64,000 nucleotides of DNA from contig JAFWHX010000017.1 of assembly GCA_017533915.1 (NCBI GenBank), forward strand, positions 62,001 to 126,000, in the 5' to 3' direction. The notes below the pieces were generated by a model. That model saw only the letters and a list, made by a program, of their open reading frames with translations. It was not told the DNA's origin and made no database searches. Positions within the stretch are counted from its first letter, which is position 1. Each line of letters starts with the position of its first letter. The translations under genes and the position numbers were made by a program. Origin of the DNA: Eubacterium sp. (GTDB taxonomy: Bacteria > Bacillota > Clostridia > Peptostreptococcales > Anaerovoracaceae). This document shows positions 46,901 to 54,811 of the stretch, piece after piece.

Positions 46901-49900
46901 GGATCCTGTCGAGTTCAGCGGAGCTGAGCAAACAGTTGACGCATACAAAGGTGAAGAGGTTTTGATCGGAGCCGCCGACGGTGAAGACGAGTACACGCTG
47001 AACGCAGTTATCGTGAACGATGAGCAGCTGGATCTTGATGAGGACGGCAAAGTCACTCTGAAGGATCTCGATGAAGACAAGACGATAGTCTGCAGATTCG
47101 GAGCGAGTACTTACGTCGACGCGACATTCACAAAGGATGTAAGGAAGATCGAAAAGTCCGATATGATCATCTTGAGCGAAGATGAGACAGAGATAGATGA
47201 CGGAGAGTCTTATATCATTCAAAAGGGACAGCAATTTGAATTCACAGTTTCTGTACCTGAAACAAGTAATTCCTACGTTACGGTAGATGGCGAGCCTCTG
47301 GATGCTTCAGGTGACCCGATAACAGCAGACGGCAGGAAGACATACAGCTATAAGATCGCGAGCATGAACAAAGACAAAGAAGTCGCAGTCTGTGATTACA
47401 GGGTGATCTATATCCCTGATGAGAAGGATACCAGGACACCGCAGGAACAGCTCATTGCATATTTCGAAATGATCACTGACAGTGTTGATAACCAGCCTGA
47501 CGGAGTCCTGACCGATGACATAACACTCGAAGGTAATTATAGCCTTCCGAGACCTAAATCATTCAGCGCGGTATTTGATGGTAAAGGACATACGATTACC
47601 GGCATGAAGATCAAGTCAGCATATGGTGATGGAAGAGTAATTCCTTTCAGTGGTCTCTTTGGAAATGTAAAGGAAGGCGCATGCATCAGAGATGTGGCTC
47701 TGTCAGGGCTTGATGTGGCCGCGATGGGTGATATTATGGGCGGCATTTACGTATCATCAAAACAGACAGGATTGATATGCAAAACGAATTCAGGAACGAT
47801 TAGCGGCGTTGCGATCATAGATTCTGTCCTCGATGTCACTGATGCTTCATCTTCTGAAAGGAACAAGCCATTAGCAGGTATAGCATTTGAGAATAACGGC
47901 ACGATCGAGAACTGTCTTGTACGCGGACTTTCTGTAACAACTGACGCAGATGCTGCAAACACGGTTATGGCCGGCGTCGTTAATAACTATACGATAGTTG
48001 GCGATCAGAAAGTGGGAGGCCAGATAAAGAACAGTTACTTTGCAGGCTTCGGTGTCAAGTATGCCGGACAGTCAGATTTCAGCTATCCGACTGACAACGT
48101 AATTGCGAGGGTGACTGATAATCCGGTCGGAACATTTGAAGGCAACTACTACAATGCCACATACAACGGAAACGATCAGTTCGGAACGAGCGTATTCACT
48201 CTTGCATCTTCTACCGGCCAGCAGGCTCAGGAAGAAGAAGTCAAGACACCTGCGTTCACAAGGAAACTTGCGTACACTATGAACGGCAGCACTGATGATC
48301 CTGTCTGGGGGACCACAGATCCTGCTGATGATACATCAGCTGATGATCCTGAGAGTGCCAGAATGATCCAGATAAAGCTGGGAGGAGAGAAGTGCAAGGC
48401 TCCGATCAAAGTATCGTACGAGGCGGATGGACACCATCTTGACACATATCTGTATCCAGGCGATAACAAGCTTCCGCCGGCAGACGTCTTTGATGGAGTT
48501 ACTGTGACAGCGTGGGAGATCGACGACAAAGCCTACGCTCCGGGAGATACCGTTGAACTTGACGAAGATATGTCAATAGTCGGTATCGTGGATCTCAGTG
48601 ATTATGTGGCGTCACTCGAACTTACATCAGACGGAGACGCGAAGCCGATCATATACTACACAGACATCAAAGAGGCGTTCAGGGCGGCAGAAGCAAATGA
48701 AGCTGCTGCTGAAGATTCTGTGATCTCTCAGGTGCTCACGATCATAGGAACATGCACACTCGCAGACGAAAGCGTGAGCGTCGGAGCCAATACGACTTTG
48801 ATTATCAAGGAAGATGTGGCATTCACCATGAACGGAAATACCTACATCGAAAACAGCGGCGTTATCGAGGTCGAACAGGGCGCTACAGTCCACAAGTACG
48901 GAACGATGCGCAACAAGGCGAACGCGTCGATAAGCATTCCGGAAGGATCGGGAACACCTGGAGCAGCTGACGGGAAATACTTCTACAACTACGGAACTTT
49001 GCTGGAGAACAATGGCGTGATAGATCATCCGGAATACATCAAGTGCGTGCCGCATCTCTGCGAGGAGTGGAAATACGCAGACGAACCGGATGAGGAAGGC
49101 AAGTGGTGGAAGACGAGCAAGTGCTCAGTCTGCGGGACCACCGTAAAAGAAGAGATCAAGCCGAATCCTCCTGCAGCAAAAGTGAAGAGGATAGAGATCT
49201 TCCATGAAGCGGAAAAGATCGTATATGAGATCAATGACAACTTCACCAAGAGCGGCCTTGTGATCGTGGCTGTACTCACAGACGATACGAAGGCGCCGGT
49301 CACAGATTATACTCTTGCGCTCAAGGTCGGAGATGAAGAGGAGAAGCCTCTCAAGGAGAATGATGCACTTACTGAACAGGGAGCCGCAAAAGTCATAGTG
49401 AAGTACGGCAAGTTCACATGTGACTACGACATCACGATATCAAACACTGCAGATCTCCTTACGCTTACAGATGCTGAAGGAAACGAGATCACAGAAGCCG
49501 ATATGGCTCCTGAGCAGAAGATAACTATCAATGCTTCACTTAAAGAGAAGCTCCCATATGAGACAGAGTTCAAATGGGCTGTCGACGACAGTGATGTGGC
49601 GTCTCTCGATACGAAAACTACCGGAAAGACGAAAGAAGTCACAGCCGGACAGCTTGGCGAAGCGATCATAACCGTTACTGTCGTGGATAAAGATGGTATC
49701 AAGATCCAGGATATCGATCCGAAGACAGTACATGTGGAAGTAAAGAAGCACCTTACAAGTCTGAAGATCAAGGGCGACGACTTAACGGTCAACAAAGACG
49801 ATAACCTGCAGCTTGAGCTGGAAACGGCGCCTGAAGGCTTTGTTGATACGATAGAATGGACTTCATCAGATGAAGATACCGCGGCAGTCGACCAGAACGG

Positions 49901-52088
49901 ACTCATATCAGGTAAAAAGGGCGGCGATGTAACGATCACCGTGACCTCATCTAATGGCCTGACAGACTCAAAGAAAGTAACCGTGCTTGAGCCGGCAAAT
50001 GATCTTACGATCGACCCGACAACACTCAACACAGTAATAGGAAGCTACAGTACGATCAACGCAGTCGTTTCAAATGAGAACGCAAATGCCGAGATCACAT
50101 GGACCATCGATCAAAACACAGTCGGCGGATTCTATGTGAAGAATGAAACAACCGGCGCCATGGAGGTCGTCGACACAGCCAAGACGAAGCTGACGCCGGA
50201 CGGAAAGGGCAAAGCTACAGCTTACATCACTGTATTTGGACAGGCAGAAGGAGACGCGGTCATAACAGCGTCAGTCCAGGGAGCAGCAGGCACTATTGAG
50301 AAGACGTGCTCGTTAACCGTAAGTCCTTCGAACGAATTTATAAACATCACACTGAACGGCACAAGCATTTCAGGGCAGACTTTGAAGATGTCGCTGAGCG
50401 GCCAGTATGTCAAGCTTGGAGCAATATCATCTCATACAGGTGATACATTCAAGTGGGAGGTCATCGACGACAGCGCGGATCCTGTGCTCGAGGTCGACAG
50501 TACAGGAATCGTGACGTTCAGAAAAGTCGGAACCGCCGCGGTGAAAGCTACGTCTCAGTACAATACGAGCCTGTCAGATGTTGTGATGATCAAAGTCATC
50601 GCTGAACCGACAGGAGTCATAGTCACACCGAGCAAGCTTGAGCTGAAAGAAGGCACTCAGGCGACTTTGACGGCGAAACTGATCCCGGAGGGAGCAGAAG
50701 GCAAGGTCAAATGGTCATCTTCGGATACAAAAGTCGCGACTGTGACGGACAGCGGAGTGGTCAAGGCAGTAAGTAAAGGTACAGCGATTATTACAGCACA
50801 GCCTGAAGCAGAAGGTGCAGAGTCGGCAACTTGTGAAGTGACTGTGACCGGAGGAAGCGGACCGGTTCCTCCGGGACCTGGTCCAGGGCCTGAGCCTGAG
50901 CCTGACAAGCTGATAACAGTAAGCCGGGAGAAGATGGATCTCAGGATCGGCGGAAACGACGTGTTGTTCGCTACTGTAAAGGATGTAGGTCCGGATGCTG
51001 TAGTCGTCTGGACTGTGGATAATGACAAAGCAGCAGGATTCCTCGTATACGATGAGGAATCAGGTCTGATGAAGACAGTGAGCACGGTCAGGACGCAGCT
51101 TATATATAACGAATACGACAAGCTCGAAGCAAACGTGATCCTGACAGGTATCGGAAATGGAACTGCGAACGTCACGGCAGAGGTATTCACGAAGAACGAT
51201 GCGAACTCCGGCAGCAGCGAAGTGCTCACTAAGGACACATGTGTTCTGACAGTCGGCGAGGTAGATTCATACGTCTATATCACGCATAACGGCGCGCCGG
51301 TATCAGGCCAGGTGATGAAGATGAGCGTTGAGGATAAGATCCAGCTCGGCGCTGAGTCATCAGAATCAACAGACTCATTCAAGTGGACTTCGATCAGCTA
51401 TGGCGATGACGAAGTGCTGAAGACCAGCAATTCAGGACGAGTAACGATGCTCGATGAAGGTTTTGCTGCTGTAAGAGTAATGTCAAGGATCACAGGCGCT
51501 GCGGACATCTGCTTCTTCAAAGTGACAGAAGCCGTAATCCCGCCTGAGCCGGTGATCTCAGACCTCGATGTAACGCTCGATGAGTACACGTTCATCTACG
51601 ACGGCACCAAGAAACTTCCAGCTGTCACAGTGAAGAACGGCGACAAAGTGCTCGGCGACGGCATCAAAGAATCCAACGATAATGTCATACTTTTGACCGA
51701 TGACGAGACCAGCACGATGCCGGGCATCTACAAAGTCGTCGCCATCGCGAGAGACATTCATATGGGCTCCGGAGAAGCCAGATACACCATCATCGTGAAG
51801 CCGACTGCGATAAAGAAACTCAAGAAGGGCAGCCGCTCGTTCAAGGTGAAGTGGAAGAAAGTCTCAAAGAAGAACATCACAGGCTACCAGATCCGCTACA
51901 GCACGAAGAAGAGCATGAAGCGCTCCAAGTATAAGACAGTGAAGAAGTACAACAAGACCAGCCTCACTGTGAAGAAACTGAAAGCACGCAAGAAGTACTA
52001 CGTACAGGTACGCACCTACGTGAAGAAGAACGGTATCACATACTGGTCACAGTGGAGCAAAAAGAAGTCCGTTAGGACCAAGAAATAA
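40989..52088 (+). CDS. Giant secreted surface protein with FG-GAP-like, Ig-like, InlB-type and Fn3 domains
   Basis: About 3,699 residues. The frame opens at 40941, but the ATG at 40989 has GGAGGG seven bases upstream and a signal peptide (cleavage near AYA-SVGS). Domain order by nucleotide: four FG-GAP/calcium-loop segments (for example DINGDGRD, DADNDGICD, DVDGDGNED; 41450-42260); a Ser/Thr/Gly-rich beta region (43000-43930); Fn3 (43970-44330); an Ig-like domain with DEGQYRC (44330-44620); a further Ig-like domain (44640-44990); several InlB-type bacterial repeats (45680-47110); a GLUG-like beta part (47540-48200); a CSVCGTT segment (near 49130); alternating Big_2-like and paired Ig modules (49730-51530) with a Pro-rich linker near 50870; and a Lys-rich Fn3 end. 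No LPxTG or SLH. Adhesion or binding is inferred. Confidence 0.9.
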   Translation: MLCFAKRCMTVFVAVMLVLAEPLLTVGPAGLYSGSGTAYASVGSVADGSDVIYDKTGGILSSLGFDTTKLPDTYDPNATTNPYGSDVSTLNEVKELAILDTSNTQQGGVSELFGHNKPLNGSFETFKNNPIVKNIRKNDDPHKMQEGAFMSAVKCDINGDGRDSALAIVYTNYSTEKAQAIYNNSALSEQQKKAQLQELQSVFLRLYNPAEGIMSDAIKIAEFNNTDNQHLVYFDYFLQSQMQITAGDYDKDSVDEIAVYVPSGTEKVRNKVTIFDLTDGTECENPYSVASWREAWNYVLPVSESEVVNFSNNGTIKCVRNVYNNLDLTSGDADNDGICDLVVSYGASETDNYLHGTISLSPVIIKRSVPSTSVLLYGRDTGQMLRDEQVLSYDDNDLIRVSFAFGDVDGDGNEDMFIGGQLQSESNRNETRILGKYIYDTDSDSMEVESIQDVKVVEGDYDSNDRFYSTNGWNQAYFSTPLMKTNLAIGKFMGEASSTRIYMDSVLYSYENGQYEIIDELEDSSELKDDEGNSYNPKKYKGSRVFTDIKKEFPGFYDMQCWYYEYGADSGDFTGSLSDYLIVSRVSVDKEKGETQASRQYVTDARYSLLYLNNKNELTKYEMNPLNGYQYHSMTQSAPRFVTTTDTDIDSMVATYTGIHNIVYQEPKVMAVLTAAPYFKDVADFTGGSLASGCSTTYGETDGTISGDSHSFNYNVGAFLNVNFGIKLIYMTVKTTGGYARNESWGNTDTTAFKMSYKTGGEDSVVLYSIPTENYEYVLEGISVDDDGNFKKCTQPLIVARPHKPVTQTIALDDYIDIQKRSKNKIPDVTKYFKSTPGDPSSYPKSQNDLTKEAKEKLGEVKTFKQFAGVAYGSGNVTQTITFTHNYTHTLLKGGYFSINAGIGGTRGGTLPTDIFFTGEGGLNFSFTKNKGTTDGTTSGSDCSGTVPNMPKAAKGYGYDFSWKLLKYEIKTDAKNSFYVITYIVDDVSAPPKLPDSIQQDFDNTTDSQIALTWTQTQGDPKEFDIYRYEDFPQGGGDKLVGTVDGSDYKLMKDENGHTIVDDKGRPIRHYSFIEEGLTADARYSYRLKVKGDGIPPESIFSPVVEARTFVKTMPDISLSTDKLTIYPDSVYLVETRLADPENYQSDINYQWQKYNQKTRQWEDLDGCTRKNLCFYSCSPDDEGQYRCRMNLVRSIESNPQYISAYTETCTVTYSLRSVKFGDIKVTEVRDNQGNITDTGLSVTVSNDNPTSKEKPAGKMEFTFKGPNGILTFEADIDEATGKAEIESIEDLIGTAGAEAMVDGGYLITVRYEGNKIFYPADDPEEYHYLRNIEECIFLSTKSAYYFGEDVMETVELSDYQKGGNGKIKKTDLTDKLTKLEFYEAIVNGDEITKGELVETYDITSGDKKAPVPLDKKLAKHAYIEAYTDGDEPVAHSYIDTMKVEVQISLNEKLTGTGNMLKWIDASDVTVSNDIELEKKNIKTADGDKSLMDFLLFKYYEQNGDYICNSDNAEQHKNEFIPAAYHTDVSFIEAESGEDESKKYASYFYTPTFSGADFIVVGNYYLVSAGPADINTGSVKMISPDDLTDFTDKGYAGGTKLQLQAVPNKGYEISKWLVTEPVKDGTTKTYTLPGDETITYTVKSENEEADVEGDGKITILAVMKPKENRLTFSKIGKGSLALKPSGIESGDIVLADTKLEFTATPDAGWRFEEWRWTNIGGNNIVSGGVTDDEGVNRKTFTMPDNSAELYAIFARDTIDIITSNDFDVLYINDGSNPYYDDGELVMTERGKDVPKGVEVIVRAKPGIVFTPGSEWDVKETTVSEEIKTLTVTEVTSDGRPGCRFKLDDDAISCIVARDAEKGKYAVNTSGTGIEFTVTVDGEEMSGNPVYDIEAGSLVSVKAKPVRGELIKSWTVNGTTNESSEGTYSFNITENMNISVQTKDDEKLELKLSTTGGGTAVCKITDKNGDNVDPVEFSGAEQTVDAYKGEEVLIGAADGEDEYTLNAVIVNDEQLDLDEDGKVTLKDLDEDKTIVCRFGASTYVDATFTKDVRKIEKSDMIILSEDETEIDDGESYIIQKGQQFEFTVSVPETSNSYVTVDGEPLDASGDPITADGRKTYSYKIASMNKDKEVAVCDYRVIYIPDEKDTRTPQEQLIAYFEMITDSVDNQPDGVLTDDITLEGNYSLPRPKSFSAVFDGKGHTITGMKIKSAYGDGRVIPFSGLFGNVKEGACIRDVALSGLDVAAMGDIMGGIYVSSKQTGLICKTNSGTISGVAIIDSVLDVTDASSSERNKPLAGIAFENNGTIENCLVRGLSVTTDADAANTVMAGVVNNYTIVGDQKVGGQIKNSYFAGFGVKYAGQSDFSYPTDNVIARVTDNPVGTFEGNYYNATYNGNDQFGTSVFTLASSTGQQAQEEEVKTPAFTRKLAYTMNGSTDDPVWGTTDPADDTSADDPESARMIQIKLGGEKCKAPIKVSYEADGHHLDTYLYPGDNKLPPADVFDGVTVTAWEIDDKAYAPGDTVELDEDMSIVGIVDLSDYVASLELTSDGDAKPIIYYTDIKEAFRAAEANEAAAEDSVISQVLTIIGTCTLADESVSVGANTTLIIKEDVAFTMNGNTYIENSGVIEVEQGATVHKYGTMRNKANASISIPEGSGTPGAADGKYFYNYGTLLENNGVIDHPEYIKCVPHLCEEWKYADEPDEEGKWWKTSKCSVCGTTVKEEIKPNPPAAKVKRIEIFHEAEKIVYEINDNFTKSGLVIVAVLTDDTKAPVTDYTLALKVGDEEEKPLKENDALTEQGAAKVIVKYGKFTCDYDITISNTADLLTLTDAEGNEITEADMAPEQKITINASLKEKLPYETEFKWAVDDSDVASLDTKTTGKTKEVTAGQLGEAIITVTVVDKDGIKIQDIDPKTVHVEVKKHLTSLKIKGDDLTVNKDDNLQLELETAPEGFVDTIEWTSSDEDTAAVDQNGLISGKKGGDVTITVTSSNGLTDSKKVTVLEPANDLTIDPTTLNTVIGSYSTINAVVSNENANAEITWTIDQNTVGGFYVKNETTGAMEVVDTAKTKLTPDGKGKATAYITVFGQAEGDAVITASVQGAAGTIEKTCSLTVSPSNEFINITLNGTSISGQTLKMSLSGQYVKLGAISSHTGDTFKWEVIDDSADPVLEVDSTGIVTFRKVGTAAVKATSQYNTSLSDVVMIKVIAEPTGVIVTPSKLELKEGTQATLTAKLIPEGAEGKVKWSSSDTKVATVTDSGVVKAVSKGTAIITAQPEAEGAESATCEVTVTGGSGPVPPGPGPGPEPEPDKLITVSREKMDLRIGGNDVLFATVKDVGPDAVVVWTVDNDKAAGFLVYDEESGLMKTVSTVRTQLIYNEYDKLEANVILTGIGNGTANVTAEVFTKNDANSGSSEVLTKDTCVLTVGEVDSYVYITHNGAPVSGQVMKMSVEDKIQLGAESSESTDSFKWTSISYGDDEVLKTSNSGRVTMLDEGFAAVRVMSRITGAADICFFKVTEAVIPPEPVISDLDVTLDEYTFIYDGTKKLPAVTVKNGDKVLGDGIKESNDNVILLTDDETSTMPGIYKVVAIARDIHMGSGEARYTIIVKPTAIKKLKKGSRSFKVKWKKVSKKNITGYQIRYSTKKSMKRSKYKTVKKYNKTSLTVKKLKARKKYYVQVRTYVKKNGITYWSQWSKKKSVRTKK

Positions 52089-52125
52089 GCACTGACAGTA
52101 AAAATCTACAAGGGTCGGGGGAATA

Positions 52126-52170
52126 GAAGAACAGCAGCGGTGAGTACGAACTCATCGCTGCTGCTTCTTT
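52126..52170 (+). terminator. Terminator after the giant gene
   Basis: A stem of about 19 bases formed by GAAGAACAGCAGCGGTGAGT and its near-complement at 52150-52169, followed by a short T tract. It may also serve the convergent DUF2284 gene. Confidence 0.85.
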
Positions 52171-52175
52171 ATAAG

Positions 52176-52259
52176 CTAGTCTTTGATCAGTAAGCCGCCG
52201 GATGGTGCTGGCATGGTTAGTCTTTGATCAGTAAGCCGCCGGACGGTGCTGCATGGCTA
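52176..52259 (-). repeat. Two extra copies of the 3' end of the DUF2284 gene
   Basis: On the minus strand the gene ends GGLLIKE plus TAG (stop at 52257-52259). Just beyond, units at 52217-52256 (40 bp) and 52176-52216 (41 bp) each read GGLLIKD plus a stop (TAA and TAG). Against the gene, the differences are GGT/GGC, CTG/TTA, GAG/GAC and the stop: all synonymous or conservative. A 16-bp spacer (CCATGCAGCACCGTCC or variant) separates the copies. Confidence 0.9.
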
Positions 52260-52913
52260 CTCTTTGATCAGCAGACCGCCGATCTGCACGAAATAATCAG
52301 GAAGCTCGTTGTCGACGATCCATTTCATTTCGATGCCGAACAGTTCACGCGTCGTCTTGTCAAGGTCGCTGCCGAGGGATTCGAGAGAATGGTGCATCTT
52401 TTCGGGATGGCGGCACGGTTTGCCCAGTTTTCTGGCACAGTTGCCGTAGCCGCAGACTATGCAGCTTCCCGGGATAAGGGCGTTGCTGCCCGGATAGATC
52501 TTCTCAAGGCTCACAAGCTGTTCCAGAAGGCCGGCGAGATTTCCGTCGATCAGCTTGTTTATATTGAATTTGTCGCCATCGCCGCCGCTTTTGATCTCGC
52601 CCTTCACAGCCATCTTGCCGCTTTCGCTCCGCCAATCATCCGCCTTAGGCTTATCGTTGACGAACTTCTCTGCGACCGCCTTGCGGTAGTCCGCTTTGTC
52701 TTTGTCAGTCATGATGAGCTTCCTGCAGACGAGGATCAGGCTGTGAAACGATTTCCAGTACCTGAGCGTGTCAAAACTGTCAAACGGCGGGCATGACCAG
52801 CTCCACCCATACACAGGGCAAAGCGCGCACTTCTCCTGGAAAAGCTCGATATCGCAGTATTTATCCAGATAATCATCAACAGTGATGATCTTCTCGTATG
52901 TTTCCGCTTTCAT
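52257..52913 (-). CDS. DUF2284 metal-binding protein
   Basis: A 218-residue cytoplasmic protein matching DUF2284, a predicted metal-binding family. The first Cys group is CALCPVYGWSWSCPPF (about 32-47), and the second is CIVCGYGNCARKLGKPCRHP (about residues 150-169). Arrangement and spacing are as in the family, suggesting an iron-sulfur cluster or zinc. Function is not established. The ribosome site before the ATG is weak. The gene tail is present in three tandem copies downstream. An open frame on the opposite strand (52224-52796) is treated as a shadow. Confidence 0.85.
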   Translation of the reverse strand: MKAETYEKIITVDDYLDKYCDIELFQEKCALCPVYGWSWSCPPFDSFDTLRYWKSFHSLILVCRKLIMTDKDKADYRKAVAEKFVNDKPKADDWRSESGKMAVKGEIKSGGDGDKFNINKLIDGNLAGLLEQLVSLEKIYPGSNALIPGSCIVCGYGNCARKLGKPCRHPEKMHHSLESLGSDLDKTTRELFGIEMKWIVDNELPDYFVQIGGLLIKE

Positions 52914-53041
52914 AATGGTTACGTGTTCTTTCTGATAATTTCATTCTTTTTCTTTTGCTTATTCGGTGTCTTTTTCTAATCGGCTTCTTTTTCTCTTTTA
53001 TATCGGCGCAGTTACTAAGTAGGGCGCTGACGGTAGCACGG

Positions 53042-53132
53042 TAGTCAGCCGCGCTTTTGTCATCCGGTAGTCGGCCGGATAGCATGCTTCAGATAATCAG
53101 CCGTGCTTTTGTCATCCGGTAGTCAGCCGGAT
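53042..53132. repeat. Two 39-bp direct repeats flanking the HAD gene stop
   Basis: Copies at 53042-53080 and 53094-53132 differ at three positions; each contains GCTTTTGTCATCCGGTAGTC and an internal CCGG/CCGG pair. The second copy ends exactly at the stop of the HAD gene. The gap 52914-53132 holds no gene. Confidence 0.85.
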
Positions 53133-53810
53133 CTACAGTACGTCGATTATCTCAGCAGGTGTCGCGATCAGATATTCCGGCTGGTCGTCAGTGATGCTGG
53201 AGATCGCTTTGACCGGGTTGCCGTCAGGATCACGCTCGATCTGGTATGTCCTGGTCCACAAAACTAGAGCAAAATCAACGCCGGCGTTATGAGATGTAAG
53301 CAGATCAAAAACGGCATCGCCGATATACAGCGATTTCTCGGGATCTGAAGCGAGCATGCTCAAAGCCTTGTCGATCGGGGCAGGGTCTGGTTTATGCCTC
53401 TCAGTGTCTTCGCATGTGAGCATAACGTCAAAATACTGTCTCGCGTCGAATAGATCGAACATTATATCTGCGGTCTCTTTGTGTCTTGATGTCACGACTC
53501 CTGTCTTGAATCCTGCGTCGTGCACACGACCCACTGCGTCTAGAACGCCCGGTATCTCATGCACGAGATCAGTAAGTCGCTCGATCTGCCAGTCACGGTA
53601 TATCGCGACGGCCTTTTCGGTCGGAACTTCAGGAAAGTGTTTGTGCAGGCTGATGTCGAGTTGTTCGCCAAACGTCTTCAGGCATTCAGCTTCATCATAT
53701 TCGCCAGGCCGAAGCACATCGTAAGTGTGCTGCCATGACTTCAGTACGGCGTCAGTCGAGTCGACGATCGTACCATCAAAATCAAAAAGCACGGTATCAT
53801 ATTTCGACAT
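53133..53810 (-). CDS. HAD superfamily hydrolase (PpaX/Gph-like phosphatase)
   Basis: A 225-residue phosphatase of the HAD family. Motif I is FDFDGTIVDSTDAV (about residues 9-22), motif II GVVTSRHKE (about 110-118), motif III KPDPAPIDKAL, and motif IV IGDAVFDLLTSHNAGVD. The cap domain inserted after motif I is alpha-helical, as in PpaX pyrophosphatase and phosphoglycolate phosphatase. The frame is open to 53933, but the ATG at 53810 with AGGAGG upstream is chosen. A promoter with good spacing lies about 75 bp upstream. The substrate is not determined. Confidence 0.88.
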   Translation of the reverse strand: MSKYDTVLFDFDGTIVDSTDAVLKSWQHTYDVLRPGEYDEAECLKTFGEQLDISLHKHFPEVPTEKAVAIYRDWQIERLTDLVHEIPGVLDAVGRVHDAGFKTGVVTSRHKETADIMFDLFDARQYFDVMLTCEDTERHKPDPAPIDKALSMLASDPEKSLYIGDAVFDLLTSHNAGVDFALVLWTRTYQIERDPDGNPVKAISSITDDQPEYLIATPAEIIDVL

Positions 53811-53885
53811 TTGCTGCACCTCCTGTACCGAGCCCGAAACTCCGACTTCCCAAATGAGCCGATGAGATTTTGCTCGTACAATACG

Positions 53886-53914
53886 ATTATACAAAGAGAA
53901 TAGGGTATTTGCAA
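53886..53914 (-). promoter_or_regulatory. Predicted sigma-A promoter for the HAD gene
   Basis: On the minus strand, TTGCAA (53909-53914), 17-bp spacer, TATAAT (53886-53891). A 27-bp repeat array begins a few bases upstream of the -35 box. Confidence 0.65.
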
Positions 53915-53917
53915 GAT

Positions 53918-54079
53918 TGTCACATCGCCACATTGCGATTGCGCTATCACATTACCAGATTGCTGTTGCGCTATCACATTACTAGATTGCTGTTGCGCTC
54001 ATGATATGTCAGATTGCGGTTGCGCTTTCACATTACCAAATTGTTGTTGAGCTCATGATATGTCAGATTGCGATTGCAC
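53918..54079. repeat. 27-bp tandem array, six units
   Basis: Units at 53918, 53945, 53972, 53999, 54026 and 54053. Two unit types occur: one starting TATCACATTACCAGATTGC and one starting TCATGATATGTCAGATTGC, in the order A-like, A, A, B, A-like, B. This order suggests duplication of a two-unit block. Confidence 0.9.
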
Positions 54080-54118
54080 CCACTAAACTTATATGACTTT
54101 CGGATAGATTATGATCTA

Positions 54119-54371
54119 TCTACAAAAAGCAGAAAATTAGCGAAAATGATCTCATTTTGCACGATTTTTCTAATTCTGTAGACAGAAATGGCCCCAAAAC
54201 CCATGATTCCGTCTACAAAAAGCAGAAAACTGGCGAAAATGATCTCATTTTGCACGATTTTTCTAGTTCTGTAGACAGAAACGGCCCCAAACCCATGATT
54301 CCGTCTACAAAAAGCAGAAAACTAGCGAAAATGATCTCATTTTGCACGATTTTTCTAGTTCCGTAGACAGA
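54119..54371. repeat. 92-93-bp tandem array (type A)
   Basis: Units start at 54119, 54212 and 54304 (the last incomplete). Each contains TCTACAAAAAGCAGAAAA, then GATCTCATTTTGCACGATTT and CTGTAGACAGAA. Ends such as TCTACAAAAA and TTTTTCTAG are roughly complementary. No unique spacers are present. Open frames through it are treated as spurious. Confidence 0.9.
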
Positions 54372-54390
54372 ATGAGTCTATAGGACAGGA

Positions 54391-54800
54391 TTCTGTAGAA
54401 AAATGGACCTGAATTTGATGAAAAGTGTAACAAAACCGATAATTATGCGGGATTTTTCTACAGAAACAACCTATAGGAAGGGATTCTGTAGAAAAATCGG
54501 CAAGATTTTGATGAAAAGTGTAACAAAACCGATAATTATGCGGGAATTTTCTACAGAAACAGCCTATAGGAAGGGATTCTGTAGAAAAATCGGCAAGATT
54601 TTGATGAAAAGTGTAACAAAACAGATAATTATGCGGGATTTTTCTACAGAAACAGCCTATAGGAGGGGATACTGTAGAAAAATCGGCAAGATTTTGATGA
54701 AAAGTGTAACAAAACAGATAATTCTGCAGGATTTTTCTACAGAAACAGCATTACAGGAAGGGATTCTGCAGATTAGTGGGCAAGATTTTGATATGAACGG
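54391..54800. repeat. 93-bp tandem array (type B) with inverted ends
   Basis: Units start at 54391, 54484, 54577, 54670 and 54764, so the period is 93-94 bp, the same as the type A array just before it. Each unit has CTGTAGAAAAAT and, about 50 bp later, ATTTTTCTACAG, a perfect inverted pair that could form a stem. The 93-bp period is divisible by three, so a frame of 138 codons stays open through it, but there is no ribosome site and the peptide is a pure repeat, so I do not call a gene. Confidence 0.9.
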
Positions 54801-54811
54801 CTTGACAGTTA

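Noticed and set aside
52224-52796. 190-codon ORF on the plus strand
   Set aside because: It is the antisense shadow of the DUF2284 gene, whose cysteine motifs make the minus strand the real coding strand.
54157-54366. Short ORF through the type A 93-bp array
   Set aside because: Same reason: translated repeat DNA with no start signal.
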